A DNA stretch of 64,000 nucleotides from Candidatus Gastranaerophilales bacterium (GCA_944323165.1 CALURK010000008.1:34739-98738); one strand, 5' to 3'. Numbered from the stretch's first letter, positions 1-8,716 are shown. A program made the numbers and translations. The notes: a model not told the origin generated them from the letters alone.

Positions 1-291
1 GAAGGTTATCCTGAAGTTGCTGAAGCTTTCAGAAGATATGCTATGGATGAAGCTGATCACGCTTCTAGATTTGCAGAATTATTGGGTGAAGTTGTTACAA
101 ATTCTACAAAGAAAAATCTTGAATTACGTGCAGAAGCTGAATTCGGTGCTTGTGACGGTAAGATGAAAATTGCTAAGAGAGCTAAAGAATTAGGTCTTGA
201 CGCTGTTCACGATACTGTTCACGAAATGGCTAAAGATGAAGCTCGTCACGGACGTGGTTTTGATGGATTGCTTGCAAGATACTTTGCATAG
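1..291 (+). CDS. Reverse rubrerythrin-type protein, C-terminal part (5' end outside window)
   Basis: The reading frame is open from base 1, so only the last 96 residues are visible. They form a ferritin-like di-iron helical bundle: an EAD-H pair (DEADHASRF) early and a second DEARHGRGF near the C-terminus, the usual Glu/His iron ligands of rubrerythrins. Phrases such as [28 protein letters not shown] and GLLARYF resemble the clostridial reverse-rubrerythrin/NADH-peroxidase family, which reduces peroxide in the cytoplasm of anaerobes. In that family the rubredoxin domain is N-terminal, which would lie outside the window; I infer this and cannot see it. A strong terminator follows directly. Confidence 0.85.
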   Translation, partial: EGYPEVAEAFRRYAMDEADHASRFAELLGEVVTNSTKKNLELRAEAEFGACDGKMKIAKRAKELGLDAVHDTVHEMAKDEARHGRGFDGLLARYFA

Positions 292-312
292 TTATTCATT
301 TGCATAAATTTC

Positions 313-350
313 AAGGGCGTCGGGTTTTAACCCGACGCCCTTCTCTATAT
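313..350 (+). terminator. Rho-independent terminator after the rubrerythrin gene
   Basis: A 14-bp perfect stem (313-326 with 329-342), GC-rich in the middle, is followed by a T-rich stretch (ttctctat). It lies 21 bases after the rubrerythrin stop. Confidence 0.9.
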
Positions 351-353
351 AAA

Positions 354-395
354 TTAAACAAAAAAAATGGCGGCATTGACGAGAAGCGCTGCCAC
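354..395 (-). terminator. Terminator of the marR-emrA-like operon
   Basis: On the minus strand a 7-bp stem (388-394 with 368-374, one G-U pair) is followed by eight or more Ts (357-367). It sits 24 bases past the stop of the HlyD/EmrA-like gene. Confidence 0.7.
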
Positions 396-418
396 CGTTG
401 AGTCGTAATACTGAAATT

Positions 419-1453
419 TTATTTGTTTTTATTTTTGTTTTCAAAATCTCTTATTCTTACCTTTGGTACAACTGACATACCAGGTATGATTTTGTATTCA
501 TTAGGATCAATATCTTCCGTAAATACAATTTTTACAGGAATTCTTTGTACGATTTTTACGAAAGATCCTACAGCATTTTCAGGCGGGAATAAACTTGCTT
601 TTGCACCTGAGCTTCTTTGAATACTGTCAACTTTTCCCTTAAATACTTTATCAGGGTAGGTGTCAATTTTTATATCAACGTCCATGCCCTCTTTCATGTG
701 AGTAAGCTGTGTTTCTTTGTAGTTTGCAACTACCCATACGTTGTGCGGGACAATTACAAATAGAGGACTTCCAGGTTGTACCATCATACCTACTTCTACT
801 TTTTTATTTGAAACGGTTCCGTCTATCGGAGCTAAAATATCTGTATATTCAAGAGCTAATTCTGCAGCACGTTTTTGTGCTTTCAAAACATTCAAATCAG
901 CATCTGCTACTTTTGCGTTTCTTGATGGATCTTTAGAAAAAATTGATTGATCTGCACTTGTTTGAACTGCTTGTTTGCTTTCCAAATTTGTTCTTGCCTG
1001 ATCTAATCTTTGCTTAGATACTGCGCCTGCTGCGTACAAATTTTCATATCTTTCCAAATCTTTTTTTGCAAGTGCTATTTCTGAATTTGCTGCATTCAGG
1101 TTGGCATGCGCATTTTCTTGGTTTAATAAGGCTTTTTCATAAGCAGCTGTAGCTTGATCAAGCTTAACTTGATAATCTATTTTATCGATAACTGCTACTA
1201 CCTGTCCTGCTTTTACCGGTTGGTTATCTTCAACCAAAACCTTAACAATTTGACCTGAAACTTTTGGTGATACTGAAACGGTTGTAGTTTCTACATAAGC
1301 ATCGTCTGTAGTTTGATAACCAAGATAGTCATATATAAAATAACCTGCCGTTAAGACTCCTAAGAGGGCTATTGTTCCAAATATATAACGTTTTTTTACA
1401 GGCATTTTCTTTTTATCATTGTTTTCTTCTTCTATTTTGTTTTCTTCACCCAT
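419..1453 (-). CDS. HlyD/EmrA-type membrane fusion protein
   Basis: Periplasmic adaptor of a tripartite exporter, 344 residues. A charged cytoplasmic start is followed by one membrane helix at about residues 24-44, then the family phrase TTDDAYVETTTVSVSPKVSGQI, the lipoyl half-motifs (VLVEDNQPVKAGQVVAVID and ILAPIDGTVSNKKVEVGMMVQPG) around a coiled coil at about 95-200, and a C-terminal beta-barrel ending in PGMSVVPKVRIR. This is the EmrA/VceA layout, which normally pairs with an EmrB-type MFS pump and a TolC-like channel. It lies 29 bases downstream of marR with its own Shine-Dalgarno (aaaggt). No EmrB-like pump follows: the terminator and the opposite-strand rubrerythrin gene come next. The partner pump is therefore encoded elsewhere or differs from the usual one. 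Confidence 0.88.
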   Translation of the reverse strand: MGEENKIEEENNDKKKMPVKKRYIFGTIALLGVLTAGYFIYDYLGYQTTDDAYVETTTVSVSPKVSGQIVKVLVEDNQPVKAGQVVAVIDKIDYQVKLDQATAAYEKALLNQENAHANLNAANSEIALAKKDLERYENLYAAGAVSKQRLDQARTNLESKQAVQTSADQSIFSKDPSRNAKVADADLNVLKAQKRAAELALEYTDILAPIDGTVSNKKVEVGMMVQPGSPLFVIVPHNVWVVANYKETQLTHMKEGMDVDIKIDTYPDKVFKGKVDSIQRSSGAKASLFPPENAVGSFVKIVQRIPVKIVFTEDIDPNEYKIIPGMSVVPKVRIRDFENKNKNK

Positions 1454-1482
1454 TTTATTTACCTTTCAAATTTTTAACTATT

Positions 1483-1938
1483 TTATATTTGTATTTCGAG
1501 TGTTTCATTTAGAACATCTCTTAATTCCTTTAAAAGATCGCTAACTTTTGCTAAATTACTGTTATCAATTTTTTCTCTAACAACTGTCAGGTGTGGTTTT
1601 ATTTTGGCAGTTACTTCTTCTGCCTTCTTAACTCCTGCTTCTGTTATTTCAGCAATTTTTACAGGACGATTATTTTTGATTGATAATTTACGAACAATGA
1701 AGCCTTTTTTCTCTAGACTGTCTAAAATCTTTCCTGTATTAGCTCGGTCCTTAAGTATTAATTTGGCTAAATCTCTTTGACACATGTTCGGGTTACAAAT
1801 AAGAGTATCAAGTGTAGAAAATTCTTCCGGCGTAATTCCTGCTCCGTATTTCTCAAAAACTTGCTGACCTAAGAGCTTACAATACTTGGCTGTTAGTTCT
1901 ATTTGATAGAATACTGTGTCTGTAAAATGGTTTTGCAA
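1483..1938 (-). CDS. MarR-family transcriptional regulator
   Basis: A 151-residue winged-helix repressor. The DNA-binding core runs at about residues 35-105: PEEFSTLDTLICNPNMCQRDLAKLILKDRANTGKILDSLEKKGFI, then a wing (RKLSIKNNRPVKIAEITEAG). MarR proteins bind as dimers to palindromes and release them when a phenolic or drug ligand is bound. It shares a divergent control region with the TolC-like gene and is followed by the EmrA-like gene, so it is probably the local efflux repressor. The start is TTG, with a GGGG-type ribosome site about 10 bases upstream (1949-1952); no in-frame ATG precedes the conserved domain. The weak start may keep repressor levels low. Confidence 0.88.
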   Translation of the reverse strand: MQNHFTDTVFYQIELTAKYCKLLGQQVFEKYGAGITPEEFSTLDTLICNPNMCQRDLAKLILKDRANTGKILDSLEKKGFIVRKLSIKNNRPVKIAEITEAGVKKAEEVTAKIKPHLTVVREKIDNSNLAKVSDLLKELRDVLNETLEIQI

Positions 1939-1978
1939 TTTTGTAAATCCCCTGTTTGATGTATGTTTATTTTACAAC

Positions 1979-1996
1979 ATGTTGCAAATGCAACAT
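1979..1996. promoter_or_regulatory. Probable MarR operator
   Basis: A perfect inverted repeat, atgttgca-aa-tgcaacat, lies between the divergent marR and TolC-like genes. It overlaps the -35 box of the TolC-like promoter, the classic position for repression by a MarR dimer. Assignment to this MarR protein is inferred from location. Confidence 0.7.
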
Positions 1997-2010
1997 AGTT
2001 ATGTTATCAT
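1982..2010 (+). promoter_or_regulatory. Promoter of the TolC-like gene
   Basis: The -35 box ttgcaa (1982-1987), a 17-base spacer and the -10 box tatcat (2005-2010). The -35 is embedded in the operator palindrome at 1979-1996. Confidence 0.65.
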
Positions 2011-2053
2011 TCTTATTAGAAAAAATCAAGTACTTTGGAGAAAAGAAAAAGAA

Positions 2054-3493
2054 ATGAAAAAATTATTAGCATTAGCGATATTAGTATCACTGGGGATGGG
2101 AAATGCTGTTAGTGTTTTAGCGGCTGAGAAAACAGTTTTGAGTGCGGGAGCTGAGCAGACTGTTGATAATAATAAAAAAGTTAAGAAGGAAGAAAAGAAG
2201 AAATCTGAAAAGATTAAACCTGTAAAAGACAAATTTGCATATGTTAATATGGCGTGGTGGAACCAGTTTAATGATGATATTCTTAATCAATATATTATAA
2301 AGGCCGTTGAGAACAATAAAGATTTAAAGATGGCAACATTAACAATTGATGAATATTATCAAAATGTTGTTGCGCAAAGAGCCGGTGAACTTCCGTCTTT
2401 GCAGGCAGGATTTATTCCGGGGTATGGCGGTATGATGGACCATGAAGCAGGCAGTTTCCTATTACCGATTTTTGCAAATTATGAGATTGATATTTTCGGA
2501 AAAAATCATAACAAGACATCTGCTGTTAGAAAATTGTACGAATCTTCTATTTTAGATGAGCAGGCTGCATATATTTCTATTGCTTCTGCAGTTGGAAGTG
2601 TTTATGTGAACATCGTTAAAATGGATGCAATGATTGACTTGCAGGAAGATATTGTTAAACTGAGAAAAGAAATTTTTGAAATTATGTCCGTAAGCAACGC
2701 TGAGGGCTTAGTTTCTACATCTGATTTAGTTAAGGCAAATCAATCTTACGTTATGGGTGTAGCGGATTTAACTGATCTTAAGAAAAACAGATCTAAATTA
2801 CTTCACCAATTAGCGGTACTTACAGGCGATAGCCCTAACAATATTGAAGAATACAAAAGAATTGATTATAGAGATTTAGCTTTTTCTGGATACGTTCCTG
2901 AGTTTGTAAATTCGGACGTTATTATGAAACGCCCGGATTATATGAAGGCTGAGAAAATGTTAGAAAAAGCTGGTATTGATGTAAGAGTAGCAAGAAAAGA
3001 AATGTTACCTTCTCTGAATTTAGGCGGATTATTGTTATTCAATGCGACAAATTTCGGAAGTTTGTTTACTACTTCTAACATGTTATGGGGATTTGGCGGC
3101 GGAATTGTTCAGCCTTTATTTATGGGCGGAAGGCTTAAAGCTAATTTGAAAGCCAAAAAGATTGCTTATGAAAAAAGCTTGAAGAATTATGAGAAGGTTA
3201 ATTTAACATCTATGCAGGAGGTTAATGATTCTCTTGTGTCTATCAATATGGATAAAGAAAAGTTAGCTAAACAAAAGAAAATACAGGAACTTGAGAGAAA
3301 GGATTTTGATATTTCAAAAGTCAGATTTTCAGAAGGTGTTATTGCGAAACTTGATTTGAACCAGAAGGAAGAAAATTTGTTAAATATAAATAAGACTGTT
3401 TACTCAAGTGAATTTGATTGCATGATAGATTATATAAGTTTCTATAAAGCAATTGCAGCTCAAAATATAGATAAAAATATTCAAGAAAGTTAA
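2054..3493 (+). CDS. TolC/NodT-type outer membrane efflux protein
   Basis: Outer-membrane channel component of a tripartite exporter, 479 residues from the chosen start. The N-terminus MKKLLALAILVSLGMG...VLAAEK is a good signal peptide; an upstream in-frame extension to 1916 reads through the promoter and is rejected. A Lys/Glu-rich linker follows, then AWWNQFNDDILNQYI, the usual start of the NodT/OprM family, and two repeats of long helices with the LDYEIDIFG-like phrase (ANYEIDIFGKN) and a second-half GGGIVQPLFMGGRLKANL. No lipobox Cys is seen at the signal-peptide end. The ribosome site (ggag, 2037-2040) is rather distant. It is divergent from marR-emrA, so the three genes form one regulated efflux unit without a visible inner-membrane pump. 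Confidence 0.88.
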   Translation: MKKLLALAILVSLGMGNAVSVLAAEKTVLSAGAEQTVDNNKKVKKEEKKKSEKIKPVKDKFAYVNMAWWNQFNDDILNQYIIKAVENNKDLKMATLTIDEYYQNVVAQRAGELPSLQAGFIPGYGGMMDHEAGSFLLPIFANYEIDIFGKNHNKTSAVRKLYESSILDEQAAYISIASAVGSVYVNIVKMDAMIDLQEDIVKLRKEIFEIMSVSNAEGLVSTSDLVKANQSYVMGVADLTDLKKNRSKLLHQLAVLTGDSPNNIEEYKRIDYRDLAFSGYVPEFVNSDVIMKRPDYMKAEKMLEKAGIDVRVARKEMLPSLNLGGLLLFNATNFGSLFTTSNMLWGFGGGIVQPLFMGGRLKANLKAKKIAYEKSLKNYEKVNLTSMQEVNDSLVSINMDKEKLAKQKKIQELERKDFDISKVRFSEGVIAKLDLNQKEENLLNINKTVYSSEFDCMIDYISFYKAIAAQNIDKNIQES

Positions 3494-3522
3494 AGACCGT
3501 TATTCTTAATAATAATTAAATG

Positions 3523-3550
3523 GGTGCATATAAAATGCACCTTATTTTTT
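3523..3550 (+). terminator. Terminator of the TolC-like gene
   Basis: A 7-bp stem (3523-3529 with 3535-3541) followed by ttatttttt. The T-tract lies over the last codons of the convergent phospholipase-D-like gene, so the two genes share these bases. Confidence 0.75.
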
Positions 3551-5191
3551 GCAACCTTCATCTTCACCATCAATTAAACCGTCATAATCATTATCCAAAC
3601 CGTCTGAACAAGAGCCGATTGAGTCCAGTCCTTCTGCGCGCGGGAAACCTCTTAACCATTTGTCAGGAATCTTTTTCCAAAGGTATTCAAAAAAGTTGCG
3701 GTATAAAATCGCAGCTTGAGGATTTTCTAAGATAATAAGATTTTCGTCATTTCGATTTTCTCCGCTATATGAGAAATTCATAGAACCTATAATTAAGTAT
3801 TTATCGTCAATTATCATTGTTTTGGAGTGAAGTTTCCCTGCATAATTTTCGATTTTTACAGGAAGCCCTGAAGCTCGTAACTGATTAATTTTAGAATATT
3901 TGTTAGAAGCATTAAGCGCATCTGCAATAATTTTTACATCTACTCCTCGATTTTTTGCTTTGATTAATTCATTTATAATTTGATTTTCTATAATTATGAA
4001 TGATGGTATGTAAATGTAGCTTTTTGCCTGTTGTATTGCAGGTATTATGCAATTTGTGATTGTTTTATCCTGAGGTGAAAAGAAAATATTTTCTCCCTTA
4101 TTAAATGCGATTTTCTCATTATGAAATTTTCCATTGTACATTTGTTCAAATTCATTTTTATAAAGCTTAGCGACATCTTTTGAATTGATTACTAAAAGAG
4201 CGTTTGTGTTATAGCCTGACATATCCGTGTAGGATAAATTTGCAGAGCCTGTGATTACGGTTTTGTTATCTATTATGAAAAATTTGTTGTGCATTATGTA
4301 GCGAGGATTTGCTGAGTCGATATCGCTTTTAGTGTTTTTTATAAGTGCTGCAAGGTGTTGAGTGTCCTCGTAAATATTGTTTCCGTTTTTGTCACTGTCA
4401 TATACCATCCGAATTTTTACTCCGCGTTTTAGTGCGTTTTTAATCGCATTTTCTATTGCAGGAGTGGATGAGTAACCATAAATTGCCATATCTATGGAAC
4501 TTTGGGCATTATTAATATTAGTTAAAATTTCTCGACATAAATCTGTTGAACAGTTTCTATCAGGTTTTAACTTGACAGTAAAATCTGTCAGAATTAGTTT
4601 GATATTACCTGTGTTTAGGTTTAGTTTGCTGAAGTTTTTTATTGTGGGTTTTGTTGTTTTAAATTTTTTTCGATATCCTTTTTTGATAACGAGCAAATTC
4701 TGTTTTTCTTTTGAAATCGGATAAATTTTGTCAGTTTCAACATCAAGCAGCACGTAGTTTGTGTGTTTTATAGTAGAAATTAATTTTTCACCGGCTTTTT
4801 CGTTACAGAAGTGATTATCTTTTATGCAATATGGAGAATTCTTGAATTTTGTCAGGTAATTAAATTTCTGATAATAGAGAGTTTGTTCCTGAATATTCAC
4901 ACTTCTTCCTTCAAGAAGGTTTTTGGCCCAATATTTTCCGAAATTTCCCATTACAAAAGCTTCTTCTTCGCTCAAGTTAAAGTCCTTAGCGAGTTTTTTG
5001 TTTTTCTCACTGAATACGGGATCAAACGTTTCATAATCCGAGATTTTGAAAATATTATTGTTATCCAGTAAGATTTGCGTAGGGGATATTACTTCTTTTA
5101 CGCGAAAATCCTGCTCTTTTGGGTATAAAAACACCAGAAAGAGTATAAACATAGTTAGGATAAAAGTTATACACCAGATTTTTCTTCGCAC
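3542..5191 (-). CDS. Membrane-anchored phospholipase-D superfamily protein with calcium-type tail
   Basis: 549 residues. One N-terminal membrane helix (about 5-25) points the rest outside the cytoplasm. Two HKD motifs mark the PLD superfamily: HNKFFIIDNK...TGSANLS and HSKTMIIDDK...GSMNFS, each HxK(x4)D. One polypeptide with two HKDs can form a complete active site that cleaves phosphodiesters of lipids or nucleic acids. Residues about 28-100 weakly resemble a staphylococcal-nuclease-like fold (RVKEVISPTQILLDNNNIFKI) but lack clear catalytic residues; this is tentative. The C-terminus carries CSDGLDNDYDGLIDGEDEGC, an Asp-rich thrombospondin-type-3-like calcium loop between two Cys. The start overlaps the end of the upstream deacetylase gene by 25 bases, suggesting translational coupling. 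Substrate unknown. Confidence 0.85.
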   Translation of the reverse strand: MRRKIWCITFILTMFILFLVFLYPKEQDFRVKEVISPTQILLDNNNIFKISDYETFDPVFSEKNKKLAKDFNLSEEEAFVMGNFGKYWAKNLLEGRSVNIQEQTLYYQKFNYLTKFKNSPYCIKDNHFCNEKAGEKLISTIKHTNYVLLDVETDKIYPISKEKQNLLVIKKGYRKKFKTTKPTIKNFSKLNLNTGNIKLILTDFTVKLKPDRNCSTDLCREILTNINNAQSSIDMAIYGYSSTPAIENAIKNALKRGVKIRMVYDSDKNGNNIYEDTQHLAALIKNTKSDIDSANPRYIMHNKFFIIDNKTVITGSANLSYTDMSGYNTNALLVINSKDVAKLYKNEFEQMYNGKFHNEKIAFNKGENIFFSPQDKTITNCIIPAIQQAKSYIYIPSFIIIENQIINELIKAKNRGVDVKIIADALNASNKYSKINQLRASGLPVKIENYAGKLHSKTMIIDDKYLIIGSMNFSYSGENRNDENLIILENPQAAILYRNFFEYLWKKIPDKWLRGFPRAEGLDSIGSCSDGLDNDYDGLIDGEDEGCKK

Positions 5192-6069
5192 GGAGCTTCA
5201 CTCCCGTCGGATTGGTAAAGTTCTTTGTAATTTGTTATTTCATAACCCAATTTTTCAATTTTTTCTTTTAATTTCATATTCTTGGTAATCTGAAATTCAG
5301 TAAAGTGATTATCAATTGTGCCGTCTTCGTACCTGCAAGGGTGAATTAGAGCTTCTGCAATAACTTTATCATACTTAATTGCCATAAGTCCGTAAGAAAT
5401 TGCAAGGCTGTTCATCATTGAAGTATATGTTACTCCCAGTAAATACTCGTTTGTATGCAATTCGTATTTTTGAACGGTGTTTTCATTGAAAAGTGTAAAA
5501 AAGTTTAGCAGTGCGACTTTTATTAAATTAATAGGGTATTTTATTGTTAAATGCCTGAAAACATCAGGTATTATGTATGGTTTTTCATATTGGGTTCTGA
5601 TTTGTTTGATATTGTATTCTTTAGCAAGTTTTGCGACAAGTTCGAAAATCCTCGGTATCGAATGTACATGAACGTGTGAATCAATATGCGTTACTTCGGT
5701 ATGTTTCATGACTTCTTCAATTTGTGCACGAAACTCTCTTTCTAACTGTTCAAAAAAAGTATTATCTTTAGTGTTGAGAGATTTTAAAAGCAGCATTCCA
5801 AATGAATTGTTGAAATTTCCCTCACTATCAGTCAATTTATCCAAATTTAAACAAAGAGATTTACCTTCAATCACGTTAAGATGAACTCCTACTCCTAAAT
5901 CGGGGCAAGCTGGAATGACATTTCTCCAAGCTTCTTCAAAGGCTTCTCCGTTTGCAACAAGGCTTGCACTTTTTAAAATTCCTGATGTATAACCTTCCAA
6001 TACAGCACGGTTATATGCGGGGCTCATTCCAAAATCGTCGGCGTTTAGTATGAATTTTTTGTCTGACAT
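5167..6069 (-). CDS. YdjC/ChbG/HpnK-family carbohydrate deacetylase
   Basis: 300 residues of the YdjC-like metal-dependent deacetylase family, which removes N-acetyl groups from sugars (chitooligosaccharides, or hopanoid glycans for HpnK). Family marks are the N-terminal NADDFGMSP metal-binding motif, GVGVHLNVIEG, THIDSHVHVHSIP with the His ligands, and a late HPCRYEDGTIDNH segment. No signal peptide, so it acts in the cytoplasm or at its membrane face. It has a clean ribosome site (aggag) before ATG at 6069. It overlaps the downstream PLD-like gene and is divergent from a polyprenyl-phosphate-type GT2, which hints at a shared role in lipid-linked sugar chemistry. HpnK is possible, but no other hopanoid genes are present. 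Confidence 0.85.
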   Translation of the reverse strand: MSDKKFILNADDFGMSPAYNRAVLEGYTSGILKSASLVANGEAFEEAWRNVIPACPDLGVGVHLNVIEGKSLCLNLDKLTDSEGNFNNSFGMLLLKSLNTKDNTFFEQLEREFRAQIEEVMKHTEVTHIDSHVHVHSIPRIFELVAKLAKEYNIKQIRTQYEKPYIIPDVFRHLTIKYPINLIKVALLNFFTLFNENTVQKYELHTNEYLLGVTYTSMMNSLAISYGLMAIKYDKVIAEALIHPCRYEDGTIDNHFTEFQITKNMKLKEKIEKLGYEITNYKELYQSDGSEAPCEEKSGV

Positions 6070-6121
6070 AAATCTCCTGAATGTTTCGTGAAAGCTTCAC
6101 TATTTATATTATTTATTGTAT

Positions 6122-6127
6122 TATAAT
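6122..6127 (+). promoter_or_regulatory. -10 box upstream of the GT2 gene
   Basis: A perfect tataat 15 bases before the ATG at 6143. No convincing -35 is visible. The predicted leader would be only about nine bases and would cut into the ribosome-binding site. Confidence 0.45.
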
Positions 6128-6142
6128 TTTAAGAGGAAAACA

Positions 6143-7105
6143 ATGTTTGAAAAGAAAACTACACTTGCAATTATTATTCCGTGTTTTAATGAAGAGCTAG
6201 TTGTAAAGTCAACAGTGGAAACACTTTTGTCCGTTATGGACAGACTTGTTATCAACGGAAAAATTTCAAAAGACAGCTACATTTATCTTGTAGATGACGG
6301 ATCAAAAGATAAGACTTGGTGTATTATTGAGGAATTGCATAGTATCTATGGAAAAAGAGTTAAAGGTGTCAAATTTATAAGAAATTACGGTAATCAAAAA
6401 GCTTTTATTGCAGGGCTTTTGGGGGCTAAAAATATTGGCTGTGATTGCGCAGTTACTATTGATGCGGATTTGCAGCAAGATGAAAATGCTATAGAAACTT
6501 TTATTGATGAATTTCATAATGGTGCGGAAATAGTTTCAGGTATCAGAAATGATAGAAAAACTGATACATTTTTCAAAAAGTTTACCGCGTACTGTTTTTA
6601 TAAACTAATGAATATTTTGGGAGTTAAAATCCCGCCTAACCATTCAGATTTTAGACTTGTAAGTTATAAAGCCCTTGAAATCCTTGAAAAATATTCAGAA
6701 ACAGGCCTGTTTTTAAGAGGATTTTTCCACGAAATTGGGCTAAAAACTGCTTATGTTCATTTTAATGTAAAGCCTAGAAAAGCAGGAAAATCAAAGTTTA
6801 ATTTCTTCTCCCTTACAAGTTTGGCTCTTACGGGAATCACGGCTTACAGTATTGTTCCTTTAAGAATAATTGCAGCAATGGGCGTTTTGACAGTATTAGG
6901 CAGTTTCCTTTTGGCTGCGGAAGTTGTATTTGAAAAATATTTTCTTCACGATACCCCGAGCGGATGGGCAACGCTTGTTGTGCTTTTAGCTTTCTTTGGC
7001 GGTTTGCAAATATTCTGTCTTGGTATTATTGGCGAATATATGGGGCAAATTTTTAACGAAGTTAAGGCAAGACCGAGATATATAAAAGAAAAAGAACTTA
7101 TTTAA
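6143..7105 (+). CDS. GT2 glycosyltransferase, polyprenyl-phosphate sugar transferase type
   Basis: 320 residues. A GT-A domain holds AIIIPCFNEE, VDDGSKDKTW and the IDADLQQDE metal/nucleotide motif, followed by two C-terminal membrane helices (about 220-245 and 265-290) and IIGEYMGQIFNEVKARPRYI. This is the layout of GtrB/DPM1-like enzymes that load a sugar from a nucleotide donor onto undecaprenyl phosphate at the cytoplasmic membrane. The start is the ATG at 6143 with agagga at 6132-6137; an upstream TTG (6116) lies over the -10 sequence. It is divergent from the YdjC-type deacetylase. Which sugar is moved cannot be read from sequence. Confidence 0.87.
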   Translation: MFEKKTTLAIIIPCFNEELVVKSTVETLLSVMDRLVINGKISKDSYIYLVDDGSKDKTWCIIEELHSIYGKRVKGVKFIRNYGNQKAFIAGLLGAKNIGCDCAVTIDADLQQDENAIETFIDEFHNGAEIVSGIRNDRKTDTFFKKFTAYCFYKLMNILGVKIPPNHSDFRLVSYKALEILEKYSETGLFLRGFFHEIGLKTAYVHFNVKPRKAGKSKFNFFSLTSLALTGITAYSIVPLRIIAAMGVLTVLGSFLLAAEVVFEKYFLHDTPSGWATLVVLLAFFGGLQIFCLGIIGEYMGQIFNEVKARPRYIKEKELI

Positions 7106-7161
7106 CCCTGCTAACGTTTTGTTAAGTTTTGTAACAAAGACTTCTGCAAAAAGTCAATTTT

Positions 7162-7190
7162 TTGATGCAAAAAAACTTCATGAATATATA
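7162..7190 (+). promoter_or_regulatory. Promoter of the tagged hypothetical at 7223
   Basis: ttgatg (7162-7167), a 17-base spacer and tatata (7185-7190), followed by a short leader and the ribosome site aggtgg. Confidence 0.55.
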
Positions 7191-7222
7191 AGGTCTAAGT
7201 TAATAGGGAAAGGTGGTTATTT

Positions 7223-8704
7223 ATGGCTCCAGGTTATGGTATTTCAAGTATAGGTTCGTATGCAAATGATCCTTACTTTATGTATGTGCTAAATTCATAC
7301 AATCCGAATTTTATGGGAACTCAACAGAGAGGACAGGCTTCGCAGACTGCTAATCAGTACAGCGTGCCGCAGGCGGATACAACTTCCGTAACAACTCCTG
7401 CGGCAACTGTTGATCCAACATTTAAAGGTTCTTCAAAAGACAAGAATGATGGAAATAATATGGGAACAGTTGTCACAAGCGGTTTATTGATAGCAGGTGG
7501 TGCATTGGCTTGTATAAAGGCATATAAAAAAGGTGATGGAACCGGATTAAAGAAAATGTTTAACGGATTTAAGCAGTACGGTCAGAAACTCCTCGGAACA
7601 TCCGCAAAAGAAGCCGCTGAAAAGGCTGTTGATAAAGCAGACGATGTTGCAGCAAAAATTTCTAATATAATCAAAAACGGCGGAAAGAATTTACAGGAAT
7701 ATACAATTCAAAAAGATGGTATGTCATTTATTATGAAAAACGGCAAACCTGTTAAGATTATTACACAAGACAAGAAAGTTATAGACAAAGCTGCAGATGT
7801 AGCAAACTGGGTTCGTAACAATCCGACTGTAAGAGACGAAGTAAGAAACATGACTCTTGCAGGTACAAAACTCCCTAAAGGTGTAAGCCTCTCTTACACA
7901 AGAGAAATTGCAGACGGCAAAAACCTCTATAGATTAACCGTAGAAAACGGACAGGTTGTAAAAGCTTCAAGCAGAGATAAAGCAGGAAAATGGGTTGAAG
8001 TAACAAAAGACCAGTTTGACGGTTTTATCAAGAACCATGCAAAACAGGTTAAAGAGGCTGAAACTCTCCAGAAAACATTTGGCGGTAAAAAAGTACGTAT
8101 TCTGAATAAGAAGGGTAAACTTGTCGAACAAACCGGAAGTATTCAGATGAATGTAAGAGGCGGTAAGGTTGTGTCCGCTAAGTTTAATGGTAAAGATTTG
8201 AAACCTGAAGAACTCAAAGCTCTGCAGAATGATTTCCAGAAAGAAATCTCAAGCTTTGGTCACGAAGCAGGTAACAAATACGGTTTAACAAACTACGAAT
8301 ATGTTTACAGACAGAAAGGCGGTCAGACTGTAAGATTCGATAAAAGCAGAACTATAAAGAATGTAACTTCTGTTACAAATAAAGATATAACAAATGCAAA
8401 CGCTATGGATAATTTCTGGCAGAAGAATGAAGGTATCAAGAACGAATTAGACAATATTATATCAACAGGTAATGTTTCAAGCGGTTTCAGGGTCGGAAAT
8501 ATGACTTACAAATCTGATGCGGGAGTTGTATACAATATTTCAGGCGACAAAATCAACGGTATTAAGCTTGATAAGAAAATTACTCTCGGCGGTAAAACCT
8601 TCAAGGCCGGTGATGTAATTGACGGTAAGTACCTCGGTGAATGGAGAAAAACTGCAGAAAATAACAATGATTTTCAGGCAGTGCTGGATTTATTGAAATC
8701 ATAA
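7223..8704 (+). CDS. Hypothetical protein with F-x-G tags and a lysine-rich repeat-like body
   Basis: 493 residues, not recognised as any named family. Residues 1-75 are low-complexity and rich in Asn, Ser, Gln and Thr, and carry two F-x-G segments: PNFMG (28-32) and DPTFKG (64-69), the type of tag also seen in other hypotheticals here. One hydrophobic stretch (GTVVTSGLLIAGGALACIKAY, about 81-101) could be a membrane anchor. The rest is soluble-looking, lysine-rich and beta-prone, with recurring phrases of the type NGKPVKII and GGKVVSAKFNGK, suggesting degenerate repeats. No Sec signal peptide. A strong promoter and terminator show it is a single-gene unit. Confidence 0.75.
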   Translation: MAPGYGISSIGSYANDPYFMYVLNSYNPNFMGTQQRGQASQTANQYSVPQADTTSVTTPAATVDPTFKGSSKDKNDGNNMGTVVTSGLLIAGGALACIKAYKKGDGTGLKKMFNGFKQYGQKLLGTSAKEAAEKAVDKADDVAAKISNIIKNGGKNLQEYTIQKDGMSFIMKNGKPVKIITQDKKVIDKAADVANWVRNNPTVRDEVRNMTLAGTKLPKGVSLSYTREIADGKNLYRLTVENGQVVKASSRDKAGKWVEVTKDQFDGFIKNHAKQVKEAETLQKTFGGKKVRILNKKGKLVEQTGSIQMNVRGGKVVSAKFNGKDLKPEELKALQNDFQKEISSFGHEAGNKYGLTNYEYVYRQKGGQTVRFDKSRTIKNVTSVTNKDITNANAMDNFWQKNEGIKNELDNIISTGNVSSGFRVGNMTYKSDAGVVYNISGDKINGIKLDKKITLGGKTFKAGDVIDGKYLGEWRKTAENNNDFQAVLDLLKS

Positions 8705-8716
8705 CAGGAAAATGGT

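Noticed and set aside
1916..2053. Longer N-terminus of the TolC-like protein
   Set aside because: It would read through the operator and promoter and bury a clean signal peptide starting at 2054.
7138..7168. Terminator after the GT2 gene (gactt/aagtc stem plus Ts)
   Set aside because: Only a 5-bp stem; too weak to list as a feature.
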